NCBI RefSeq assembly: GCF_905220365.1
Contig: NC_061138.1
Location: 4,107,814-4,171,813 of the forward strand
DNA: 64,000 nucleotides
Origin: Vanessa cardui
Taxonomy: Eukaryota > Arthropoda > Insecta > Lepidoptera > Nymphalidae
Reading direction: 5' to 3'
The notes under the pieces were generated by a model. It did not search any database. It was not told where the DNA came from and was given only the letters and a program-made list of their open reading frames with translations. How positions within the stretch are numbered: position 1 is the first letter of the stretch; each line of letters starts with the position of its first letter. Shown piece by piece: positions 1 to 12,300 of the stretch. A program made the translations under genes and the position numbers.

Positions 1-155
1 AAATAAAACGACATTTTTTAAACATGTCGGGAGCAACAAAAAATTATATAAATAATAGGTAAAAATATGAACATTACGTCGGGGCGGGCCGTTAGTGTAA
101 CTCTATATTGAACAGGATTTAAGGATTTATTTATTTACATAACAGAACAAACTAC

Positions 156-373
156 CGTGAGTATGGGTCCGGTCAAGACGAATTTCCTCTGCAGGATGCT
201 CTCCCCGTTGAAGTCGGCCCCCTTCTCCTCCATGCAGTACTCCCCGAAGTAGCTCGTCAGCTCGCAGTCGCAGCTGCTCTCCTGGTTCGTGAAGTCTTCC
301 GTGCAGATGCCGCCGTTCTTGCAAGGCTCGGAGTCGCACTTCATATTGCATTCCGGTAGCACGCCCGTCAAAT
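156..373 (-). CDS. axo: Axotactin-like coding exon 20: EGF4 and start of LamG6 (donor uncertain)
   Basis: Encodes residues 1351-1423. EGF4 is CNMKCDSEPCKNGGIC, then CDCELTSYFGEYC. ADFNGESILQRKFVL, the first LamG6 strand, follows. The acceptor GGTGCAG is clear. The proposed donor ACG|GTAGTT is weak. Without it the frame reads six more codons to a TAA at 137-135, with AATAAA-like sequence overlapping, so a short alternative terminal exon is possible. Confidence 0.72.
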
Positions 374-3300
374 CTGCACCAAAGAGATAACTTTAGTAGA
401 CAACTCAGTGTGTTTTACCCCAAAATCTAGACGACTAGATCCAAGTCCACTATTACAATTAACCTACAGTAGGTTCAATTGTTTTATAGATTGAAGTGGA
501 CTTGGATCTAGGTGTCTAGATTTTGGGTAAAATACACTGAGTTTTCTACTGATGTTACGTGATGCCATAATTGTTTTTCATTTTGGATGTCGACCCAAAA
601 ATTGCATTACTATAAATTCAAATTCTAGGCCGTTTACATTTATAGCCTGTTATATTCCCACTGCTGTATGGCCTCGTCTCCCTCTGCGAAGAAGGTTTGG
701 AACATATTCCAAATACTTCCAATGCGGGTTGGTGGAATGCACTTGTGGCAGAATTTCTATGAATTTCAGATTTCCTCATGATGTTTTCCTTCACCGCCGA
801 GCACGCGATGAATTACAAAATAAATTAAGCACGTAAAATTCAATGGTGCTTGCCTGGGTTTGAACCCGCAATCATCGGTTATGATGTACGCGTCTGTTCG
901 TAAAGAAATAAATATCTCAAGGTACATAGAAGACTAGTTATAAGTATATAATAATACTTATTCACAATTAATAAATATCTTTGAATATAATTTATACAGG
1001 GTTTTTGGAAACTCGACGTATATCCGTTAGGAGGTGATAGAGGTGACTATTTGCAATAATTTTAACCCCCATATGCATGATCCAAAAGTGAACCATTTTT
1101 GAGTTATCACGTTTTTTAGTTTTTTTCAAAATTTGTCAAAAATGCAACTCCAAAAATTTATTTAAAAATAGTTTCAATTAAAATCAATTTTTTTCTTTTG
1201 TTTTATAAAAACAAAAAAAAATATTGCAAATAGTCACCCCTATCACCTCCTAACGGATATACGTCGAGTTACCAACAACCCTGTATAATGTTTATAAGAA
1301 AAGTGACAAAATAGTCTTCAAATTAATACATAAAAAACCTTCTTACCTTGTTCAATATTTTGTTGAGCCTTTTTTGATAAATCAACAACGTGATCAGCTA
1401 TCTTGAACCCCCTCACGCAACCCACATACCCTCCCTGAGGGAGCTGAGCAGCTCGGGGCGCTAAATGCAAGGAATAGGGGTCGTAACCCCCGAGATTCAT
1501 TTGGAAATAATCTGTCGGAGGAGCTGGCGGCCTCTGCGGTCGGATTACCTCTGAAAAGGGGAAAATTATGCGGCTGAAATATAATAAGACTGAATTTATA
1601 AAGTATTCCGCCGCGAAATTTAGTTGAACAAGTCTTGGAATTTTAGGAACAATTCGTAATATCAAACTTTTTTATTTAGAAGAAGTATTTCCTTTCGGAA
1701 TTATTGAATAATCTTTCCAAAAGATAAAAAAATATGTTAATTTCATTTCAACGAAAATGCAAAAATTTAAATTGTAATTAAACAGGAATTAATTACATTC
1801 AAGGAGTAACTGGCGATAGAATATAAAATAATCTACAACTGCTTAGCAACCAAGGATATTCTAATAAACAGATATGTTATGCCCATACTAAACAACAGAA
1901 AAAAGTGTGCCGCGCCGGGGACCGTTTATTTTACATTTCGTTACAAGTAAAAAGGATAGCTTGATGAAAACAATAAGGCAAAGGGATAACTAGATGTTTT
2001 AATTATGCAAAAGGTATTACTACGTAATTATGATGTATTATAATGTATTATAACGTATTACTACGTAAAACGATTGAAGGCAAACGTCCCAATTGGGACG
2101 TTTTCTAGTCTTCACTTTTTGCGCGTTAATAACATATCTGTTTACTAGAACATCATTGTTAGCAACCATGTATAAATTTATCATGTTGGTAACATCGACA
2201 ACGCGATACTTTTTATTTTGACAATGTTCGACTTAAAACCGTAAGCTACTATGTAACAAATGCTAATTGAATTACATCTTATGTAGTTGTCAAAATGTTT
2301 TTTTTTTACATCCAGGCAGGATTGGCTGCGATTTATAACGCCAATCTATTAGATAGATATTATGATATATATATTTTGCCTGTTTTTTTTAATAATAAAA
2401 TAATTAAGTTAGAAATTACAAGCAAATAAATAGAAGCAAATAAAGAGATTGTAATTGGAACCAAAACATTTCTTAAATATATGTTTTTTTTTAGTTATAA
2501 TTTTTTGTGTTGTTCATGTATCACAAATGATAATAGCGAGATACAATAAGATTTATTGAACGAATTTTCTAAATGGCAACAATGATATTTTAAATGGTAA
2601 CATTACTCACCAAGTTCGGGGTTACTCCAGGGCTTGTTGGTGTAATTAGACAGGAGCTTGGCGACCTTATCGATGGTCGTGTTCTTGTCGTTGACGTGCA
2701 GAGTCGTCGTGTTCTCCGACCTTATGATGGCGATCTGCACGCTCTCGCCCTTGTTGATGTTCTCGTAGGTGACGTTCATTTGCACGATTCGGTCCTCGCA
2801 GTTGAAGAGGTAGACGATCTGCGTGCCGTTGTGTATGAAGAGATGTATGAAGTTGTTGAGGTTGTCGTTGGCGTAGAGCACGAGCGCGTCGGCGCCGTAC
2901 GTGCGCAGGTTCACGAGCACGCTGGCCGTCATCATGCGCTTGAGGCGCGCCTTCTCGGCGGCCGTCGCGTCGTCAACGAGGTAGTTCTTCTTCAGGTACG
3001 ACTCCTTCGTTTGGAAGGTTAGCGCTTTCTCGTTTATGTCTGCAATTTGTTGTTATTTATTTTCGAGAAACAAACAATACAATAGAACAGTAATATGAAA
3101 ACATAATAAAATAATACTTAAACCAATCAAGTTTCCACTGATATCTATTACAAATTAGAAGCACTAAGTGATAAAGACTAGGATAATTATATGAAGAATT
3201 AAATAATAATAATAATAATAATAACAAAACTTAATTAATTTTAGTGATTTAAAATTAAAATATAAAAAAAGAAACATTAAAAATTAATAACGTAACACAA

Positions 3301-6300
3301 AATGAACATTAAATATAGTTTTATATTTGATTTGATTTGAACGAGCGATGTCTCTGTCCGATCTCATAGTACTTAATAAAGTAACCCAAAATAAACCAAA
3401 CGTGTATTCAATTTTCCTTTAGATTACGTAATAAATATTAAACAGACAAGGAGGGTATTACCAATTCCTTTATTTCTTATATTAGGGGTGAATGGGTCAA
3501 AAACTAGCGAAAATAGCTTTACTTAATAAATTAATTATCCATAATGAGTGTACGCATATAAATTTGTGCTGAATTTTAATTATAACAAAGATGGGTTCAC
3601 TTTAAATTTTGAGGTTGGTATTCTTAATATTATGACACTCTGATAATACTATGGATTAAGACATGTTTAGTATTTCATAATATCAATTCAAGATAACAAC
3701 TAGAGGACACAAATGAGAAGTAATTATAAAGTAATGTACAAAGCTTACTTTCTTCACAATGCACTCCCAAATGCGCCCAGGGGTTCTTGCAGATACACTC
3801 GTAGCTCGACCAGAGCTCCTTGCAGGTGGCCTTGTTCTGGCAAGGGTTGGGCACGCACGACGGCTTGCAGTCCTTGATGATCTCGGACAAGTGGACGGAC
3901 ATGTAGCTGTATATGTCCAGGATCTCACCATTCACTACTAATCCTCTGAAGCAGCCTATTAAACCTTGGTGTACCGCTGACTTTTTTAAATGCTCCCTGG
4001 AAATAGGGCTAGTTGATGCTTTTGTCATACTTTTTTAATAAATGTTTCAACAACAACAGCCTGTAAATTCCCACTGCTGGGCTAAAGGCCTCCTCTCCCT
4101 TTGAGGACAATTTTGGGAACATATTATATAGTGTAACGGTTAGCACTCTGGACTCTGAATAAATGTTTGAATGATTATAATGATGGTGATGTCGTCTTGA
4201 CCGATTTCAGTCACGTTGAGAAATAGCAAAGTTGACCAGACTACTTTATAGGACATGTAGGTCTCTCTATTTTTTTCATTGATTTATTGATACACTATTT
4301 AAATTGTTAATAATTTGTACGTCGATAGAGAAAAATACTTTTTTAAATTTCTCGAAAAATATCGCTTTAAGGCGTTGAGACATAATAAGAAGTGAACGAA
4401 ATAGACCATAAGGATAAGAAAATGTCCCATTCTAGTGGAAACAATGTTGTAGTAAACAGATATTGTCATTAACGCGCAAAAAGTGAAGACTAGAAAACGT
4501 CCTAATTGGGACGTTTGCTTTTAGTCGTTTTCATCATAATTATGCCAGTAATACGTTATAATACCTCATAGTTATGTAGTAATACGTTTTGCGTAATTAA
4601 AACATCTAGTTATCCCTTTTTCTTATTGTTTTTATCAAGCTATCCTTTTTACTTGTAACGAAATGTAATGTAAACGGTCCCCGGCGCGGCACACTTTTTT
4701 CTGTTGTTTAGTATGGGCATAACATATCTGTTTATTAGAATATCATTGAATTTAAATAAATACTCACGCAGTCGCTCCACCAATGAACATAGATCCCTCG
4801 AATGGTCCAAATTCTTCCTCGAGGAGGAAATTCAGCATCTGATACTCGGTGTTGAGCATGAACCTGACGTGGTAGAAGTTGTAGTCGATCCAGATTTTGT
4901 GCCACTCCCCCCCATTCAGTTTCCTTTTCGAGTTGATTACTAACTTCCTAGTCGTTCCCGTGTTTAGTGTGAAGTTAAATGTTAGCTCGTGTTCTGTAAT
5001 TCATTACCAAAATCAGAAAACTTTGGCTAGATTTAGTGACCAGAACCAATTAACTACAAAAAGTAGTGTTCGTGTGTACTATGTGAAATTATCTCTGTCT
5101 GTCTGTTGCTCTTTCACGATCAAACGGCTGAACCGAATTTGATGAAATTTAATATGAAACAAACCTGAACTCCAACAAAGGACATTGGCTACTTTATTGC
5201 CCAACACGTGACAATCCTAGGACGCGAGCGAAGCCGCGGGTAACAACTAGTTGCTTGTAACAACAACAACAACAACAGCCTGTAAATTCCCACAGCTGGG
5301 CTAAAGGCCTCCTCTCCCTTTAAGGAGAAGATTTGGAACATTTTCCACCACGCTGTTCCAATGCGGGTCGGTGGAATACACGTGTGGCAGAATTTCTATG
5401 AAATTTGTCACATGCAGGTTTCCTCACGATGTTTTCCTTCACCGCTGAGCACGAGATGAATTATAAACACAAATTAAGCACATGAATCAGCGGTGCTTGC
5501 CTGGGTTTGCCGCAATCATCGGTTAAGATGCACGCGTTCTAACCACTGGGCCATCTCGACTCTAGCTTGTAAACATTGACATAATATAATCTAAGCACAT
5601 CCTTGCCAACATACCTATAATTACACTAACGTCTTTCTAAAATCAAAATAAAAGCTGATTATAAGTTGTTAGTAAATCTTTACCGCTCGTCAAAGCCACC
5701 ATGAAAGACGGATAGTTCGGCCGTATCGGTGGCTGGAACAGCAGTATGGCGCTGGTTCCGGTCGTCCGGAAACTGAACGCGATGTCCCCTTTCCTCCATC
5801 CCGGGACCTCGATGTACGATTGTGATGTCGTGAACGTCACTACATAGCGTTGTGTGTCTATAAACGAATGTCATAAAATAATAATTAATTTTACGCGAAA
5901 ACACACACACACATGCAAAAGAATGAGCAAACTTTTTCCTTTTTTATTTAGTAGTATTCGATGTTACAGCTATACTACACATATCGAGTTAATGATTATT
6001 ATATTAATTTTATAATATCAAGTCAAAATATCAAGTCAAACATATCTCAAAGAGGCTCTGTGACACTAAACTAGGAGAACCCATATCATAGGGGCCAGTA
6101 ACTTCCCAATCAGTGTTTCCGTTCAAATTTAATGCTATATACCTGTAATAATAGTGTACAAAGAAAAAGAGAAAAATAAAAGTTTCGTAACCCCACTTAA
6201 AACCCAGGATCTTGAGATACTTTTATGAATCCACAATCAGATTTCAATGAGACCAGGGGCGAGTATTTTTTATGTTTTCTCTTTGTTTCTTACGTTATGA

Positions 6301-9300
6301 ATTAATAATGTAACAAAAATAAGGTGTTTCATATTTAAAGAATTTATATTATCTTATGAGTATTTTATTGACAACTATTAGTGGATACTAACTTGTTTCA
6401 ACGCATTCCAAGGGTCCCAGGGTGATCCTGCCCTGCGCTTCTTCGGTAAGATCCTTCTGTTGCAAGAAGAACATTTCGGTGATGCCCAAACTCTTCGGAT
6501 CTACGAGCGTTCCCTCATCTGAGTGCCACTTGTTTTCGTTTGCGTCGCAGTTGCACGACTGCGTTGGGTTCACGCAAGTAGCGTTCACTCCACAAGGGCA
6601 GTATCCTCTGAAAAGATTTTGAATTTAGAAAAAATTGGATTTCTAATATAATTAGAAACAGCTTACTTATTCCAATTTTTTTTTAAATATTCCTTCTTAG
6701 TTTGATTGATCATCAAACATTTACTGGTTGACTTTTTTTAATAACTAATCTTTTATTTATTTACAATGTTATATTACTACTATATTAGAATATTACTAAT
6801 TATATTAGAAACAGCTTACTTATTCCAATTTTTTTTTTAAATATTCCTTCTTAGTTTGATTGGTCATCAAACATTTACTAGTTGACTTTTTTTAATTACT
6901 TATCTTTTATTTATTTACAATGTTGCTAAATTTGTCATAAAAATATGTCCAAATCTTTTGAAAGCTTATAAAGCAGTGATGGGGTTATTCGTTTTTGCAC
7001 TGTTTATTTCAATAGGGGAAACCAATTTAACCAATCAAATGTTTGTTTCAAATCCTCTCTATGTTTGTGTTTTGGAACACCTTTCATGTACTTTAATCTT
7101 TTAATCACTTTAATCTAAACATTTTCTCTTACTTCTAAAACCTCATACATCTTAAACAAGTGTTTTTCTACTAATATGATCTATATTTTGTCCATCTTGA
7201 TATGAACTAATGATAGTGTTTTGTTTTTGTCTCAAATGCCACTTTATACTTTCTCATACATTTCGTTGATATAGCAAGATTTTTTTTTGCTATAGGTTGG
7301 CGGACAAGCATGTGGGCCACCTGATGGTAAGTGGTCACCATCACCCATAGACATTCGCGCTGTTAGAAACATTAACCATTCCTTACATTGCCAATGTGCC
7401 ACAAACCTTGGGAGCTAAGATGTTATGTCCCTTGTACCTGTATTTACACTGGCTCATTTACCCTTCAGACCGAAACACAACAATACTAAGTACTTTTGTT
7501 TGGCGGTAGAATATCACAGTGAGTGGTAATAAGTTAAGTTGAATGAGAAAAAAATAGAATCCCCAAAATCTTTATTAATGATTGTCTGAAAACTGTAACG
7601 AATTATAATACACTTTAAAGATTTAATAAAATCAGCACTGGAGCACTAACGATATCACATTAACACTGATTTATTACGTTCAATAAATTTCAATAAAAGG
7701 CCGTTGGATTCGAAAGTAATTTACTAAAACGGTCGGCTAAGGTCGAAATGAATGTGCAAAAAGGTATAAATGAGGGAACAACGTGTTTAATGTATTGAGG
7801 TCTCAAATCCCACCGTAATCTATTGAACGTTAACCCCTGAAGGGTCAGGCTCTCTTATTAGAACCGCTTTAAAATGTGTATAATTAATCGTGTGAAGTTG
7901 TAATTTTCTTGTTAATAAATTTCATGGATCGAAATTTATTCAAAATAAAATCGCTAACAAATATTTATGGTATACTCATTACGCTGTATATTTTTAAGTA
8001 ATTAATGAAACTCTTTGACATATGTAAATGTTCGATTTTTATAAAGATTATCTTGCGCATTTCTTCATCAGAGTGTCTGACTTCTGGCTTAGTTATATAT
8101 TTTGTGCCTGTTATACTAACTCACTTCAAACTGGGCCAAGTGTTATAGTAGTATTGCTTAGCAGTAAAAGAAGGTGGTTTCTATCAACGCTTGCACAGCT
8201 CTGACACCAACTTTATGTTTGCACAAATCACACTGTATATAGATGAAGATCAGTGAGATAAGGTAGGGTTGTATTATACTAAAGATTTTTTAAAATACTT
8301 AATTAGCAGTAAGTACATCCAATTCATGCTTGATGATTCATGATTTTATATCAAAAGTCTTAAAACTTAAAAATTACGTATAAAATAAACTTAAACCGTT
8401 TTCGAAACGTATATCAATTATAAATTGCACTAAAAATTCTCCTGATCAATTGATATAGATAATAATTAGTTTAAAGAACTCATCAGTGGTAATATATTCT
8501 ATCGCCAAACAGCTATATAATAGTGCTTTGAGGATATAACGTTTTAGCTCTCAAGTTTGGCAGCGCAATGGAATAAGGATTAATATTTCTAACAGTACCA
8601 ATGACAGCGGTGACCACTTACCATCAGGTCAGGGGGTGATATTTGCCAGTTAGCCTGCATGACATAAAAAGTGTCTTTTTTCCTAGGCTTACCTTTTTAC
8701 ATTTCCAATGTAATCGACGGTGTCATTCGATGAGGATATGAACCAAGTGGCGCTGTGCAACTCGAGAGGCGCCATGTTGCAATCATATTTAATGTACTGA
8801 CGACAGAATAGAGAATGCGAAATCAACTCCTGCAGCATTTCTGCTGTGAACTCTCTGTATTTGATTTTGAAGCTGAAATCTTGGCCTGAAGCCGAACGGA
8901 CATCCTAAAAATATATAAAATACAACTTATTTAACTAGGAATTAAACGATTTTTTTTTTCTTTAAAGTTATATACGTTCCAAAGGGCTTTCTGACAATGC
9001 GAAAAATAAAGTGTCAATTATATCAGTAGGTATATATTATGAGTTTAAAAATGTCTATTTATTAACGAAAGTTGATAATAATAAATAATATATTCATAAT
9101 CCATCCATCCAGTCCATAAATAAAAATGCATTTTTTAATAGTTCGTCACGTGACACAAAATGCTCCTGATTGGTCGGGTTTATGATGACGTCACTTGCTC
9201 GTTAACGTCGTTTGCCTACTGTATGTGGATTATATGTGCCACAGATTACAATACAGGCAAGTGACGTAACCGACCCCATGGCAGCGCCATATTTTCGCAA

Positions 9301-12300
9301 GCTATTTTAAAATAGAATTTATAAGCTATACTAAATAATATAGAATGGATTTTAAAAACCCATTCAAATAGCCTAATGTAACATCTTTTACAGAATATAA
9401 TCAACAGACATCTCCGAAGCTTAACTTCTAATAAAATCAAAATAAACTTTATTCAAGTGGGCTTTTACAAGCACTTTTGGATCGGCATTTAACAATTAAG
9501 TGAAGCTACCACCGGTTCGGAAAGTAGATTCTACCGAGAAGAACCTGCAAGAAACTCAGTAGTTACTCTTTTTTAACATTTAAAAATATAATAAATCTTG
9601 CATACTTACAACTTGGCTCGGAAGATTGTGTTCAACAACTGTGGTAGAGGAGTCAGCTTCTATCTGAAACTCGCACTTCACGTGCGCTGGTGGGAACTTC
9701 CCGTTCCCGTCTATGTCTATCAGATACACGTCGTTCCTCGTGTAGCCCAGCAGCGCCAGTTCTTCACAAGTCTTTCTGAATGTAGCGAAGTGACAGTTTT
9801 CTCCAATGTATCCTGTTTGGAACGCATTAGTAAGAAGTAAAATTGTCTATGTCCAAATCCCATTGTCTTTGATTGTAGCCATTTCGGACGTTTTTAGCGC
9901 TAGGGTTTTATGCATAAAAATATACGTGATTCCTCCGAGTTAATTACAATAGTATAAATAATAACTAAATAAGATTAAAGAACCCAATAAAAAAAGAAAA
10001 TGATAAGCGAAAATATATATGAATAAAATTAGTATAGTAGTATATTTAATGTTACTAATAATTCAACCATTTACTACATCATTTTGTCATTGTTTTTATT
10101 TATCTTTTTTGGGTAAATGTGGATATGTACTTCCGCAGATTATACCACAAAATACCTGAATAGAATCTTCAAACTTTTAAAGATATTTACATTAACAACT
10201 TGTAAATTTTCAACTGCTGGGATAAGTCCTTCTCTCCTTTTGAGGAGCAGGTTTGGAGAATATTCCATCACACTATTCCAATGCGGGTTGGTGGACACAC
10301 ATATGCCATTTCGTCGAAATTAGTCACATGCAGGTTTCCTCACGATGTTTACCTTCACCGCAGAGCACGAGATGTATTATAACTCTAATTAAGCACATGA
10401 AAATTTGGTGGTGCTTGCCTGGGTTTGAACCCGCAATCATCGGTTAAAATGCACGCGGTCTAACAATTGGGCCATCTCGGCTAAGAAGTAAATTTTACAA
10501 CCAATTAAATATACGAGTCTGTAAAAGTTTGAACATTTTCAACTTAGGTTTTTAATATCTCTTTGTTAAACTTTTAAGGCAACGTAACGTAAGAAAGTAT
10601 TAATAAAAGTGTTACTTCATGAAACCTTGAGAAATGTAGATGATAAGTAGATATTGTTTGAGACTTTTGTTGGTATTGTTCTGTTGCAGATGAAATGTGT
10701 GAGAATTAATACGATTCAATTTCTAATTAAGATACATATGTACGCATACATAATGCGTGGCTCTTTCCCTTTCGATCGGTTAATGGATAAAATATATATT
10801 TTATACTTGTTAAATTAATTTGTAATTGTCTCTCAAATCAAAAACTGTGAAAATTGACAATATTTAACTTTTGCAACCAAAAAGATTTTATGTTGTGTGA
10901 TTCTTAGTAACAAATAATTGACAAATAGGTCAAAACATATTAAAAAACGTGTATATTATATTTTATAAAAAACTAAAATGAACCATAACATGAATGGCTC
11001 CAGAAAATATAGGAGACTAGCCTCGCCTTAGCTTCGCACGGGTTAAATTTGCAATTTAAGTGTCAAAAGAATCTAAGATATCACTTTAAACTTCTAAAAT
11101 TATCAATGTCTTTCTGGAATTTTATGCATGTATTATACATATAGACCTTCCCCTTGAATCACTCTATCTGTTAAAAAAAACCCTATCAAAATCCGCTTCG
11201 TAGTTTTAAAGATTTTGTATTGATACTAAAGTTTGACAAAATGGTGTCGCAATATATTGATATATATAAAATTATAATATAATATAATTGATTTCAAAGT
11301 TAATTGTATGTATTAACTAATATTTAATTAATTATTTTTAATTCATATTGTTATATATTTAAGCATTTAATATTGCCCTACACAAAAAAAACAAATTTTC
11401 TAGGTTATATAACATACCTGTGTTGTCACAGTTGCATATCACTCGGTCCTCTCTGATCGAGCAGATGCCGCCGTGTTCGCAAGTGTTCGGTCTCGTGCAC
11501 GGGTCTACGTAACGACAGTCATCTATCGCGACTTCGCCCACAACTCGCTCCGTGTTTATCACGAATCTGGTCCAATTGAATATAGATTTGGAGTATTTTT
11601 GAACACATCGAAACGAATATGTTCTATTTTTAAAACAAAATTGTAAAACAAAAAAATGTTATTCTTTATTTAAAAATAACGTATGAAACAAAAGTCAACA
11701 TAAAAACTGTAATATATGCAATGCTATAAGAACAGAATTGCGTTCTTTTTTTGAATTTTATACTGAATTCTATAAAAGCGTAACAAACAATACATATGTA
11801 CAATGTACATAGTTTAGTGGACTATAGGGCTGTTGATGATGTTCTTCTGACAGATTTCAATTGAAGTGCCCGATAAGGGAGACTAGGTAGGCGCAGGATC
11901 TACGATAAGGTACTAGTATTGACAAAAGCAAAGCAATTATTTACCCTCTTACTCTGATAGAATTCTACCACCTGGAAATAATTAGGTCCAGGACCAACGG
12001 CCTAACATGTCTCCCAAAGCAAGGGAGTTTAAGTACTATTAATTTTGTAGCCTTAGCAATAATGTACTATTATTCCTTATTTCTTATTAAAGAAAACTTG
12101 CTGTTTTAGATTTAAGTCTTTTTTGTGGTTTTTTTGTTTCAATGCGCTTATTCTATCCAGGATTAAAGTAAATAATAACAACATAAACGGCAATTTCCGG
12201 AAGGATTTGTATTTTTAAAACGCCGGAGGCATTTGTAAATTTGTGTAATTTAGAAGATTTGAAAATTTTGTAACATTTCCGTTGGTCTTTGATGATTTTA

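Noticed and set aside
2594..3022. 142-codon plus-strand frame
   Set aside because: It is the antisense shadow of the GC-rich LamG5 exon (2611-3039), which has splice borders and a recognised fold on the minus strand.
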